A DNA stretch of 64,000 bases from Helicobacter ibis (GTDB lineage: Bacteria; Campylobacterota; Campylobacteria; Campylobacterales; Helicobacteraceae), in contig NZ_JAQHXR010000003.1 of NCBI RefSeq assembly GCF_027859255.1, positions 62,001-126,000 on the forward strand. The letters run 5' to 3'. Below the pieces are notes generated by a model. That model made no database searches. It was not told where the DNA came from and saw only the letters and a list, made by a program, of their open reading frames with translations. This document shows, one piece after another, positions 52,194-64,000 of the stretch (positions are counted from its first letter, which is position 1; every line of letters starts with the position of its first letter). The position numbers and the translations under genes were made by a program.

Positions 52194-54787
52194 TATCCTG
52201 TATTCCTTATCCCTTGAGCTATGCCAACTATTGTTGTGATTATCTGGCTTAGTATAATCTTTTTTGTCTTAGAGTTCTTTTGTATTTTATATGATTCTAT
52301 TAAGTATATTTGGCAAAAGCTAAGATTTTTTAAAAATTCCTTTCTTTGTAATATTGATTCTCTTGCTTGAGTGTTTTGAAGTAGTGATTTTTCACCCCTT
52401 ATAAAGCATAGCCACTTTAGTGTTAGCTTGTATTCATTTTCTATGCTTTTCCATATATTTTTACTTTGCGGGATATTATTTGCAAATTCATGGTATTTTT
52501 TAGCTATGTCTAAATCTACTTTCAAAAATGCTTGAGAGATGTTATCTATTGTTGTTTTGAAGAATAGATTTTCTTTGTAGCATTGTTGTAAGTCTTCATT
52601 TTTGTTTGCTTCTAGGGCACTTCCTATGCCATACCATGCTGGGAGGATTGATCTATTTTGAATCCATGAAAACACCCAAGGAATAGCTCTTAAGTCTTCT
52701 ATTTTTTGAGTATTTTTTCTCTTGCTTGGGCGTGATCCTATGTTTAGCTGTGAGATGAATTCTATTGGAGTTGCGACTTTAAAATATTCTATAAAGTTTT
52801 TATCCTCATATACTAGCTTTCTGTATGTATTATATGAGTGTGTGCTTATGCTCTCTAAGAGTTTTTCGTATTTATCGCTTTTATTTTCTTGTTTATAAAG
52901 ATCATAGATTGATTTTTTTAGTATGGTAGATATTGCAATATCAAAGCTTCTCTTGGCTTTTTTAGGATTTAGATATTTTGCACTTATTACTTCGCCTTGT
53001 TCTGTAACCTTGAAAAACCCAGCTACACTATTGTTTGGAGCTGCAATTAGCGCATCTTCTAATGCTAAGCCACCTCTGCTGACACTCCCTCCTCTACCAT
53101 GAAATAGTCTGAATTTAATTCCAAGAGATTTTTCTAAAGATAGAAGACTATAAATTGCCTTTCTTAAAAAATAGTTACTAGCAAAGATTCCGCCATCTTT
53201 ACTTGAATCTGAATATCCTATCATTATTTCTTGGTAGTTTTTGCGTGATTTTAGGTAGTTTGCATAATGTTTATTTTGTGCAAGTTCGCTTATTATTTTT
53301 GGTGCGTTTTCTAAGTCATTTATGGTTTCAAAAAGTGGTGAAATTGAGATTTTTGTTTTTTTATCTTCTTGCCATAGTTTTGATTGCTTTGCAAACCACA
53401 ATACACATAGTAAATCTTCAGCATTTTTTGTCATTGATACAATACATGAATCAATAGCAGAATCTGAAATATTTTCCTTAATCCACTTAAAATTGACAAA
53501 TGCCCATACAAGCTCTCTACTATCGCTAGATAGTTTGTCATATAGTTTATTTAGGTTTATAATTGGTTCATCTAAGGCTTTATTTAATATTTCTATTTTT
53601 TGTGTTTTTGGTAGATTTAGTATATTCTCATGTGTGTATCCTAGTATTATAAATATCTCATTTAACGCTAGATAGAATTTATCTCTATGCTCTCTAAAGT
53701 CTAGCTGCATTAAATGGAATCCAGCTAACAATACCAATGCTCTAAATTCTCTTAAATATGCCCCACTTCGAGGATTTACAGAATCTAGTAGCATATCTAT
53801 GTCTTTTATTAGCTCTTTGTGGTTTTTGTATGTTTGTTGGTTGTCTATGCTTTGTGGATTTGGAATATTTAAAGTTAGAATCTTGTTGTTTAGTTTTGCT
53901 TTGATTATGCTAAGTTTTGCTCTTAGTGGCTCATTTAAGAAGAGTTTCTTTGCAGTTTGGCTTAAGAGGTCTTTGTCTTGTTCTATGCTTTTTAGTAGCT
54001 CTTTTGTTGGCTTTATATAATCTAGTGAGCATGATAGTTCTCTTTCTAACTTGCTTACTATTTTTATGTAGTGTTCTATTATGGTTTTGTGTTGAATCTT
54101 TGCTGCTTCTAGCATTGTTTTATTATTTACAAATGGATTTCCATCTCTATCTCCACCTATCCAGCTTCCTAGCTTTATTGGTGATTTTTTGAGCTTTGTT
54201 TGCAGTATGTTTTCTATTTCTATTAGCACCTTTGTGCCACTTTGCAAAATGGAGCTTTCCATAAAATAAAGCAAATTATCAAGTTCAAATAGCACTTCAA
54301 TTTTTTCTTCCCTTACTATTTTGCTATACCATAAGAGGCTTAGCCTATATTTTAGATGTTCTAATGCCTCTTTGTTGTCATATTTTAGAAAAGATTCAAT
54401 GTCGTTATACATTTGATGATAACTCTCTAAAAATGTTCTTCTTAGTGATTCTGTTGGGTGTGCGGTAAATACGGGATAAAATTTTAGTCTTTTTAATGTG
54501 TCTTGTATATTTGTATAGTTTTGTTTGTTTAGTTCATCTACGACACTTTTTATTGAAGTATGTGTTTTTATGCTATTGATTTCATCTATTATGTTAAATA
54601 ATAAATGATATAGCGTTAGTGCTTTTATTAGATGTGATATTTCGGTGTTTGATAGAGATTGTATTAGTTCTTGTTTTGATTTGTCATTTGTAGTGCATAT
54701 TTCTTTAAATATTTCACTAATGTTTGGCGAGGATTCTTCAAGCAACTCTGTAATAATAGAAAATATAAATGAAATCTCTTTTCTCAT
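52193..54787 (-). CDS. ppc: Phosphoenolpyruvate carboxylase
   Basis: Anaplerotic carboxylation of PEP to oxaloacetate, Mg-dependent. 864 residues (E. coli 883). Motifs: FTAHPTESLRRT (catalytic His, about 115), GSWIGGDRDGNPFVNN (about 203), FREHRDKF, GYSDSSKDGGIFASNYFLRKA, RLFHGRGGSVSRGGLALEDA (about 550), NIGSRPSKRKN and the C-terminus QGIRNTG, which matches the family's -QG---NTG end. Sits between a FapA-like gene and a glycosyltransferase; the 19-base gap before it has a C6 run. H. pylori lacks this enzyme. Confidence 0.97.
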   Translation of the reverse strand: MRKEISFIFSIITELLEESSPNISEIFKEICTTNDKSKQELIQSLSNTEISHLIKALTLYHLLFNIIDEINSIKTHTSIKSVVDELNKQNYTNIQDTLKRLKFYPVFTAHPTESLRRTFLESYHQMYNDIESFLKYDNKEALEHLKYRLSLLWYSKIVREEKIEVLFELDNLLYFMESSILQSGTKVLIEIENILQTKLKKSPIKLGSWIGGDRDGNPFVNNKTMLEAAKIQHKTIIEHYIKIVSKLERELSCSLDYIKPTKELLKSIEQDKDLLSQTAKKLFLNEPLRAKLSIIKAKLNNKILTLNIPNPQSIDNQQTYKNHKELIKDIDMLLDSVNPRSGAYLREFRALVLLAGFHLMQLDFREHRDKFYLALNEIFIILGYTHENILNLPKTQKIEILNKALDEPIINLNKLYDKLSSDSRELVWAFVNFKWIKENISDSAIDSCIVSMTKNAEDLLCVLWFAKQSKLWQEDKKTKISISPLFETINDLENAPKIISELAQNKHYANYLKSRKNYQEIMIGYSDSSKDGGIFASNYFLRKAIYSLLSLEKSLGIKFRLFHGRGGSVSRGGLALEDALIAAPNNSVAGFFKVTEQGEVISAKYLNPKKAKRSFDIAISTILKKSIYDLYKQENKSDKYEKLLESISTHSYNTYRKLVYEDKNFIEYFKVATPIEFISQLNIGSRPSKRKNTQKIEDLRAIPWVFSWIQNRSILPAWYGIGSALEANKNEDLQQCYKENLFFKTTIDNISQAFLKVDLDIAKKYHEFANNIPQSKNIWKSIENEYKLTLKWLCFIRGEKSLLQNTQARESILQRKEFLKNLSFCQIYLIESYKIQKNSKTKKIILSQIITTIVGIAQGIRNTG

Positions 54788-54806
54788 TACTCCCCCCTAT
54801 GTAGCA

Positions 54807-56543
54807 TTAATCTGGTTTTGGTGGCTTTAGCTTTTCTATCCATTGTAGATAGTTTGGATCATAAGAATCTTCGCTTTTTAGCCTATAAAAATCACCATCT
54901 TTGATTACTTCTAGCAATTTGGCTGGAGCTTCTTTGCTGAGAACAGACTTTAGTAGCTCTTCTCTATTGCCATTATATATTTTGAATTTAACAATGGTTT
55001 CTGCTTCAGAAATGTCGCCCCTTATTATCATTTTTGTTTTTAATGCCGCTTCATCTATATTTTTTAGTCTAACTTCATTTGTATAGTATAGATTTGCAAT
55101 TTCTCTGTATTCTTCTAAATATTGTTGATATCTTTCAAGTGATTTATCGTATTGATCAACTATGCTTTGCAGATTCTTAGGTAACTTTTCATCTTTATTG
55201 TCTTGCTTTATTTTGTGTGTTTTGCCCTGCGAAGCTAATAGATATGAATATACCTCGTCCATTAATTTCTTTAAATGTCTTAGTCTTATTCTTATTTGGT
55301 CTGATAGCATCACATACTCTACTCTATCACGTCTTGAGAATGCAAACTTAGTAGGGTTTAGCTCAAATGTATTATGCTCACCAACTATGTTATCAACTAT
55401 TAGAGAGTACCTAGGATATATTTCATTATATGATCGAACCTCTTTTATGTATATGTAATCTGCAATAATCGTCCCGCCAAGAGTGTTGTTAATGTATGCA
55501 ACTTTTGCCTCTACAACACCCTTTTCGAGCACATCAATTACTACTACATTCGCCTTTATAGAACCTCTATGAGAATCTATATATGCAATATCTGTTGTTA
55601 TTTTTGAGTTAGAATGTGTAGAACCACTCATATTTAGGGTTTTTGCTCCGCCCTCTTTTGGCTGATTCATATCTAGCTCATCTACAATGCTAAAGCTAAG
55701 TGGTGCTACTTCTTTGAAGAATCCGTCTTTGCCTGCTTGATATTTTATTATTTGCGTATCTTCCCTTAGTCTTATAGTTGAATCTATTTTTGGAGTATTT
55801 GTCACTATTTGTTTTATAGGAAGGATTTCTCCTTTTAAGTCTCTTCCTATGTTGCCACTTATTGGTTTTATGTATTCAAATAGCAAATCGCCTTTTCTGA
55901 CTGCATTTATACATAGTCTTGGGCTAAATTCTTCGCTAGTATTTTCTTCTCCATTTATTTCAGATTCGCTTTTTAGCTCATGATAGATTTTAATATCGCC
56001 ACTTCTACCTTCTTTGCTAGCTACGCCAACACCGATATTTAATATCGTCTTTGGTTCTATTTTTTTGTTTTCTAAATCCTTTATAAATTTATCGATTTGT
56101 AAGGATAGTTTGCCATATTCTCGAATCCCTACCAAGTAGCCTTGTAAAATCATTGTTTTGTATAGCTCTTGGTATATCTCGCTTTTTATATCCTTGTGAT
56201 ATTTTATTTGATTATTGCATAGGAGTATTGCTCTAAGCGTTGTGTTCTCACCGGGGAATAGCTTAAATCCAAATGTCCTAGGTGGCTTTTCTTCTTTTTT
56301 GCATATTTCTATTTTGTAAAGTTGCCTTATGGTTATGTTTGAAATAAAGTTAGAATTTTTGTTGAAGATTCCTATATCTGCTATTGATTTATATTTAGTT
56401 TCGCCTTTTTTTGCGTATATTGTTTTTACTTCAAGTAAATAAAAGTCAATTTCGCATTGAAATTGCTTTTTTTGTTCTATTAGTAGATTTTTTAGATTGC
56501 TAACATCATTAAAAGTTTTGAATCCTTTTGGTGCAAACCTCAT
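54807..56543 (-). CDS. FapA-like (DUF342) protein
   Basis: 578 residues. The middle (about 215-400) fits the flagellar-assembly protein A/DUF342 beta-helix region: KGDLLFEYIKPISGNIGRDLKGEIL (G-D---G-D--G) and stretches of alternating hydrophobic residues such as GSIKANVVVIDVLEKGVVEAKVAYIN. A helical, charged coiled-coil region follows (about 420-520), then a short C-terminal domain. FapA proteins are cytoplasmic and suspected to act in flagellar or polar placement; no proven role. 20 bases before ppc and 9 bases after hemerythrin, in the same unit. Confidence 0.75.
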   Translation of the reverse strand: MRFAPKGFKTFNDVSNLKNLLIEQKKQFQCEIDFYLLEVKTIYAKKGETKYKSIADIGIFNKNSNFISNITIRQLYKIEICKKEEKPPRTFGFKLFPGENTTLRAILLCNNQIKYHKDIKSEIYQELYKTMILQGYLVGIREYGKLSLQIDKFIKDLENKKIEPKTILNIGVGVASKEGRSGDIKIYHELKSESEINGEENTSEEFSPRLCINAVRKGDLLFEYIKPISGNIGRDLKGEILPIKQIVTNTPKIDSTIRLREDTQIIKYQAGKDGFFKEVAPLSFSIVDELDMNQPKEGGAKTLNMSGSTHSNSKITTDIAYIDSHRGSIKANVVVIDVLEKGVVEAKVAYINNTLGGTIIADYIYIKEVRSYNEIYPRYSLIVDNIVGEHNTFELNPTKFAFSRRDRVEYVMLSDQIRIRLRHLKKLMDEVYSYLLASQGKTHKIKQDNKDEKLPKNLQSIVDQYDKSLERYQQYLEEYREIANLYYTNEVRLKNIDEAALKTKMIIRGDISEAETIVKFKIYNGNREELLKSVLSKEAPAKLLEVIKDGDFYRLKSEDSYDPNYLQWIEKLKPPKPD

Positions 56544-56552
56544 TTTTTATCC

Positions 56553-57218
56553 CTAGAATTGTTTAAAATATTTTTTTGCTAATGTTTCAAAATTATCTTC
56601 ATCATCTAGTGAATCATCTCTGTGTATTAGAGGTTGTTTGCATGTTTTGCAACGAATGAATGTGCTTTCTGTTTGCATTAGTTTATGTAGTGCTTCACAT
56701 ACTTCAAATTCTTTTAAATGGCATAAGCAGATATATAAATATTTTGGCTCGTTTTCTATGTCATGGCTTTCAGCTAGTATGCTTGTTTGGGTTTCAAGGC
56801 TATACGGAATCTCTTTTACATCTCTTAGTCTGTTTCTATAAGATTCTATTTGTTTGTCTTCTCCTAATACATGCGTTATAAACCATGATTTTAAAAACTC
56901 ATAAAATTCTGTTCCAGCGACATCTACATCATCTATATTTGTAGATAATTTGCTTATATTTACTAGCATTTCTTTATGGAGTGTAGCATGGGATTCTAAG
57001 AATGGATAGCTAGTATGCTTCATGTATGTTTCTTCATCTTTGAAGTGCTCTTTTAGCTCTTCTGTTACAACTCCAATTAACGATACTAGTGCAGATTTTT
57101 TAGCCTCTGATTTGCTTTGTGATAGTTCGTATGCTTCTAAGATTCGTTGTAGGAATTTTTTATGTTGTTCGTCTAAGTGTTGATTTTTTATACCAAATTC
57201 TTCATTCCATTCTAACAA
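56553..57218 (-). CDS. Bacteriohemerythrin with C-terminal cysteine-rich extension
   Basis: Oxygen-binding or sensing protein with a di-iron site. 221 residues; TTG start (MLEWNEEFGI) supported by TGAGG upstream. Residues 1-130 hold the hemerythrin fold with W4, H14 and H19 in NQHLDEQHKKF, the H-E-H-H cluster HFKDEETYMKHTSYPFLESHATLHKEM and the final His-Asp pair WFITHVLGEDKQI. Residues about 165-205 contain CLCHLKEFEVCEALHK and CKTCKQPLIHRDD, possible metal-binding Cys/His pairs not found in a plain hemerythrin. First gene of its run, with a TATAAT box upstream. Confidence 0.88.
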   Translation of the reverse strand: MLEWNEEFGIKNQHLDEQHKKFLQRILEAYELSQSKSEAKKSALVSLIGVVTEELKEHFKDEETYMKHTSYPFLESHATLHKEMLVNISKLSTNIDDVDVAGTEFYEFLKSWFITHVLGEDKQIESYRNRLRDVKEIPYSLETQTSILAESHDIENEPKYLYICLCHLKEFEVCEALHKLMQTESTFIRCKTCKQPLIHRDDSLDDEDNFETLAKKYFKQF

Positions 57219-57252
57219 TTCTATAACCTCACAAAAACCAAAAATAAATTTG

Positions 57253-57258
57253 ATTATA
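57253..57258 (-). promoter_or_regulatory. -10 box for the bacteriohemerythrin operon
   Basis: TATAAT on the minus strand, 34 bases before the TTG start of the hemerythrin gene and downstream of the tgt stop; the 78-base gap has no other gene. Confidence 0.45.
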
Positions 57259-57296
57259 TTATTTAAATGCTTTAATAAACTTTGTTGATATTCTTT

Positions 57297-59853
<2,557 letters not shown>

Positions 59854-59865
<12 letters not shown>

Positions 59866-60528
59866 CAGTGAATATTTCATTTCTGCTAATTTCCAGTCAT
59901 TTAGAGTGTCTATGTCTTGTACTTCTAGCTCGTCTAATATTATGCTTTTAGAATCTTCAAATATATTATGCTTAGTAATCCATGTGCTACTTTTAGCAAA
60001 ATAAAATTGTCCTGCATCATGATATATGCTATTTAGGTCTTGAGAACGCATATTGAACCTATCTTTAAACAACATTTCATTTTTGCCATTTTGTATCATA
60101 AATGATCTCAATGGAGAATAGCTATATTCTACAACGCTAAGCACATAATTATCATCAACGACATTAAATGCTTCTTTTAGTTTTTCGCTTTTTAGAAGTG
60201 GTGCTGTTGCATATAAACAGCATGCAATACCACTGAAGCTTAGCTTGTTTATCGCATCTTCTATTACTTCTCTTGTGCCAGTATAATCATCGCTTAACTT
60301 AGAATCTCTCTTTAACGGGGTTGCACCAAATTTTAATCCAACTTCTAAAATCTCATCATCATCACTTGATACATATACTGCATCAAAGATTCCACTTTTG
60401 ATTGCATTATCTATACTATATGCAATTATTGGCTTACCTAAAAAATCTTTGATATTTTTTTTAGGGATTCTTTTGCTTCCACCTCTAGCAGGTATTATGC
60501 AGATGCTATTTATTTTTTTGCTACACAT
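59854..60528 (-). CDS. pseF: CMP-pseudaminic acid synthetase
   Basis: Activates pseudaminic acid with CTP for flagellin glycosylation. 224 residues of the NeuA/KdsB cytidylyltransferase fold: nucleotide motif IIPARGGSKRIPKKNIKDFLGKPI (11-34), VYVSSDDDEI, LYATAPLL, YHDAGQFYFAKS (the substrate-binding region characteristic of PseF), and LDELEVQDIDTLNDW (Mg site at the end). Starts 19 bases inside pseC. The adjacent pseB and pseC fix pseudaminic rather than sialic acid as the likely product. Confidence 0.93.
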
Positions 60529-61676
60529 TGTTCTAATATTTTAATCACCCTATCTTGCTCATCATCGCTAAGGCTTGGGAATATAGGTAAAGATATAGTG
60601 TGTTTATAATATTTTTCTGCTTCTTTAAAATCACCCTTCTTAAAGCCAAATCTTGCATAGAATGGTTGTAAATGTATGGGGATATAGTGTATTTGCACTC
60701 CTATTTTTGAATCTAGGAATTTTTTTACTAATTTTTTTCGTGATATTTCGCTATTTTTTGTAAGCAAAATAGGGTATAAGTGGTATGCACTATAGTTGTA
60801 AGATGTAACAAATGGAGTGATTACTTCCAAGTGTTCTAGCTTTTTGTTGTATTTTTCTGCAATTTTGTTTCGCTTGTATGTGTATGAATCTAGTCTTTCT
60901 AATTGAGAGATTCCTAAAGATGCTGATATATCATTTAAGCGATAGTTGAATCCCAAGATTTGTTGTTCGTAATACCAAGGAGAATCTTTTTTAGGATTAT
61001 CAAACTCTTCTATGTTTTTTGTGATGCCATGGCTTCTTAGTATTTGCATTTTTTTAGCTAGTGCTTGATTGTTTGTCGTTGCTATCCCGCCTTCCCCTGT
61101 TGTGATTGGTTTTACTGGGTGGAAGCTAAAGATAGATATATCGCTATATCTGCAACCACCAATTTTATCTCCCCTATATCTCCCACCTAATGCATGTGAG
61201 GCATCTTCAATGATTTTAAATCCATATCTTAATGATAGTTTATATAAAGCCTCCATGTCGCAACTTTGTCCAGCAAAATGCACAGCTACAATTACTTTTG
61301 GGAGTTTATGTTTTTTTGTTTTTTTAAGTTTAGATTCTAAATAGTCTATATCTATGTTGTATGTCTTTGAATTTATATCTATAAAATCAACCTTAGCATC
61401 ACAATAAACCCCGCAATTGCTAGAAGCAACAAAGCTAATAGGGCTAGTCCATAGAAAATCACCCTTTTTAAGTCCCAAAGCAAGACATGCAATATGCAAT
61501 GCAGAAGTTGCACTATTTGTGCTTATGGCATATTTTGCATGCACATATTTTGCTACTTTTTCTTCAAACTCTAATACTTTTGGACCTTGAGTTATAAATG
61601 GTGATTTTAAAACACTAACAACACTATCGATGTCTTCTTGTAATATTTCTTGTTTCCCATAAGGTATAAAGTCCAT
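60510..61676 (-). CDS. pseC: UDP-4-amino-4,6-dideoxy-N-acetyl-beta-L-altrosamine transaminase
   Basis: Second step of the pseudaminic pathway, PLP aminotransferase of the DegT/DnrJ/EryC1 fold. 388 residues: start IPYGKQEILQEDIDSV (4-19), SNSATSALHIACLALG-like NSATSALHIACLALGL, IEDASHALGGRYRGDKIG (PLP aspartate), Schiff-base lysine in SIFSFHPVKPITTGEGG (about 185), NYRLNDISASLGISQLERLD. 15 bases after pseB. Confidence 0.95.
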   Translation of the reverse strand: MDFIPYGKQEILQEDIDSVVSVLKSPFITQGPKVLEFEEKVAKYVHAKYAISTNSATSALHIACLALGLKKGDFLWTSPISFVASSNCGVYCDAKVDFIDINSKTYNIDIDYLESKLKKTKKHKLPKVIVAVHFAGQSCDMEALYKLSLRYGFKIIEDASHALGGRYRGDKIGGCRYSDISIFSFHPVKPITTGEGGIATTNNQALAKKMQILRSHGITKNIEEFDNPKKDSPWYYEQQILGFNYRLNDISASLGISQLERLDSYTYKRNKIAEKYNKKLEHLEVITPFVTSYNYSAYHLYPILLTKNSEISRKKLVKKFLDSKIGVQIHYIPIHLQPFYARFGFKKGDFKEAEKYYKHTISLPIFPSLSDDEQDRVIKILEQCVAKK

Positions 61677-61691
61677 AAATCCCCCTAAACT

Positions 61692-62687
<996 letters not shown>

Positions 62688-62755
62688 TTATTCTAGCTTT
62701 TAGTAATTATAACAAAAGATAGTTTTACTTTAGAATCTATTTAGATGACAAGTTT

Positions 62756-62773
62756 GCGTGGGGATTCCCACGC
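62756..62773 (-). terminator. Hairpin downstream of clpB
   Basis: GCGTGGG-gatt-CCCACGC, a perfect 7-bp GC-rich stem, lies immediately after the clpB stop and before pseB. There is no T run on the minus strand after it, so it could be a weak terminator or a stabilising 3' structure. The GC-rich stem stands out in this AT-rich DNA. Confidence 0.5.
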
Positions 62774-64000
62774 TTAGTTTATTTTTACCTTTATTTCATC
62801 ATTTTCTGTATAGAAGCTAACTTTGCTATCTTCTTTGACTTTCCCTTCTAAGATGAGTTCTGCTAATCTATCTTCTATCTCTTCATATAATGCCCTCTTT
62901 AGCGGTCTAGCACCATAGATAGGGTCAAAGCCAACTTTTGCTATAAATTCTTTTGCACTAGATTCTAGCTCTAAGCTTATGCCTCTTTCACTTACTTTCT
63001 TTTGGATATTTTTAAAGAGAATATCCACAATATGCGTAATTTGCTCCAATCCTAGAGGGTTAAAGATAATAATATCATCTAATCGGTTTAAAAATTCGGG
63101 CTTAAAATATCCTTTTAATGCTTCGTGCACTGACTTTTCCCTTGTCGCTTCATCGCTAATTTCTAAAATCTTATCACTTGCAATATTGCTTGTTAGGATA
63201 ATAATTGTGTTTCTAAAATCAATAGTTACACCTTTATTATCCGTTAGCCTTCCATCATCAAGCACTTGAAGAAGCATGTTAAATACATCTGGGTGTGCCT
63301 TTTCTATCTCATCAAAAAGCACCACGCTATAAGGCTTTCTCCTTATTGCTTCTGTTAGTTGTCCGCCTTCTTCATAGCCTACATATCCCGGAGGTGCTCC
63401 TACAAGGCGAGAGGCTGCGTGCTTTTCCATATATTCGCTCATATCGATTCTTATTAGATTTTTCTCACTATCAAAGAGGAATCTAGCTAGAGTTTTAGCT
63501 GATTCTGTCTTTCCAACTCCCGTAGGTCCTAAGAATAAAAAGCTTCCAATAGGTCTATTTAACTCACTTAATCCTGCTTTATTTCTCTTTATAGCCATAG
63601 CTATTGCCTTTAGTGCTTTATCTTGTCCTACTACATCTTTTTTTAGCTCATCTTCTATGCCTAAGATCCTGTCTTTTTCATCTTGTAGCATTTTCTTTAT
63701 TGGGATTTGTGTCCATCTGCTAACTACTGATGCGATAGATTCTGGAGTTACTGCATTTCTTAGAAGTGTACCACTCTCTTGCATTTTTTCCCATTTTTCA
63801 TTTTGGTTTGCTAACTCCTTTTCAAGCTCTGGAATCTTTCCATAATCAATTTCAGCTGCTTTATTAAAGTCGCTATTTCGCTTTGCTAACTCACTTTGAG
63901 TTTTTAGAGAATCTATTTCACTTTTAATCTTTGCTATTGCATTAAAAACTTGTTTTTCGTTTTCAAATTGTGCTAAAAGTGCGTTTTTTTGCTCTTCTTT
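62774..64000 (-). CDS. clpB: ATP-dependent disaggregase ClpB, C-terminal part (5' end beyond window)
   Basis: The frame stays open to the right edge, so the N-terminus is missing; about 408 residues are visible. Seen are the coiled-coil M-domain end ([16 protein letters not shown]), [21 protein letters not shown], the second AAA+ module with Walker [76 protein letters not shown] (pore loop GYVG and Walker B), sensor-1 region TSN, and sensor-2 [22 protein letters not shown]. This is ClpB rather than ClpA/ClpC by the M-domain. It is upstream of the pse genes, with which it may share a transcript. Confidence 0.95.
   Translation of the reverse strand, partial: KEEQKNALLAQFENEKQVFNAIAKIKSEIDSLKTQSELAKRNSDFNKAAEIDYGKIPELEKELANQNEKWEKMQESGTLLRNAVTPESIASVVSRWTQIPIKKMLQDEKDRILGIEDELKKDVVGQDKALKAIAMAIKRNKAGLSELNRPIGSFLFLGPTGVGKTESAKTLARFLFDSEKNLIRIDMSEYMEKHAASRLVGAPPGYVGYEEGGQLTEAIRRKPYSVVLFDEIEKAHPDVFNMLLQVLDDGRLTDNKGVTIDFRNTIIILTSNIASDKILEISDEATREKSVHEALKGYFKPEFLNRLDDIIIFNPLGLEQITHIVDILFKNIQKKVSERGISLELESSAKEFIAKVGFDPIYGARPLKRALYEEIEDRLAELILEGKVKEDSKVSFYTENDEIKVKIN

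Noticed and set aside
54786-54800. C6 run between the FapA-like and ppc genes as a third contingency tract
   Set aside because: Six bases is too short for efficient slippage and it lies outside coding sequence; it might tune spacing but there is no support.

Overview
The window is AT-rich, very gene-dense chromosomal DNA from a member of the Campylobacterales, most likely a Helicobacter species (probably enterohepatic rather than H. pylori). The signs are a NapA-type Dps, the pseudaminic-acid genes pseB-pseC-pseF for flagellin glycosylation, an RNase J with a long basic N-terminal extension next to rsmA, a futalosine-free set of typical epsilon-type neighbours (ilvB-ilvH-lpxD, tgt beside a COG3400 protein), and poly-G phase-variable surface genes. 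A monomeric isocitrate dehydrogenase and a PEP carboxylase argue against H. pylori itself. I saw no rRNA, tRNA, CRISPR array, insertion sequence or prophage, and no gap above about 150 bases.

Layout. 1-3.4 kb: tail of a LysR regulator, a TonB-dependent siderophore-type receptor and a divergent unknown secreted protein separated by a perfect 16-bp inverted repeat. 3.5-10.6 kb: mraY-murD, gpmI, napA, moaA and mobA, flhB. 10.6-18.5 kb, minus strand: one tight run queH - dsbC-like - mlaE - mlaF - mlaD - lipoprotein - folB - phase-variable glycerophosphotransferase (currently out of frame) - FkbM methyltransferase - short PhnA. 18.6-30.5 kb, plus strand: sdaC-sdaA (serine uptake and deamination), a biotin cluster bioD...bioF-bioG-bioC interrupted by a DUF507 gene and carA, an EI24 membrane protein, dnaB and icd. 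30.6-34.6 kb, minus: pepP - pabB/C fusion - pabA. 34.7-39.2 kb, plus: class V aminotransferase - ilvB - ilvH - lpxD.

39.2-41.7 kb, minus: gltX then a CynX/NimT-type transporter. 41.8-50.2 kb: bcp, a small conserved-looking 79-residue protein, then a plus-strand chain CoA-binding protein - ilvA - GT-C-like membrane protein - orphan pseudopilin - rsmA - rnj - msrA - RluA-type pseudouridine synthase. 50.2-57.2 kb, minus: bacteriohemerythrin - FapA-like - ppc - phase-variable glycosyltransferase (currently in frame) - galE. 57.3-64 kb: tgt, COG3400 protein, then clpB (cut by the window edge) - pseB - pseC - pseF.

Themes: surface glycan and envelope functions (pse genes, two G12-tract genes, FkbM, galE, GT-C, lpxD, Mla) are woven into housekeeping operons; genes overlap heavily, including tail-to-tail overlaps at five of nine convergent junctions. 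The most striking non-gene signal is a self-complementary heptamer, AGAWTCT, that is roughly ten times more frequent than expected all along the window and in all reading frames. Other points worth checking are an rsmA gene with no usable in-frame start codon before its conserved N-terminus, and a phase-variable gene inserted into the Mla lipid-transport operon.
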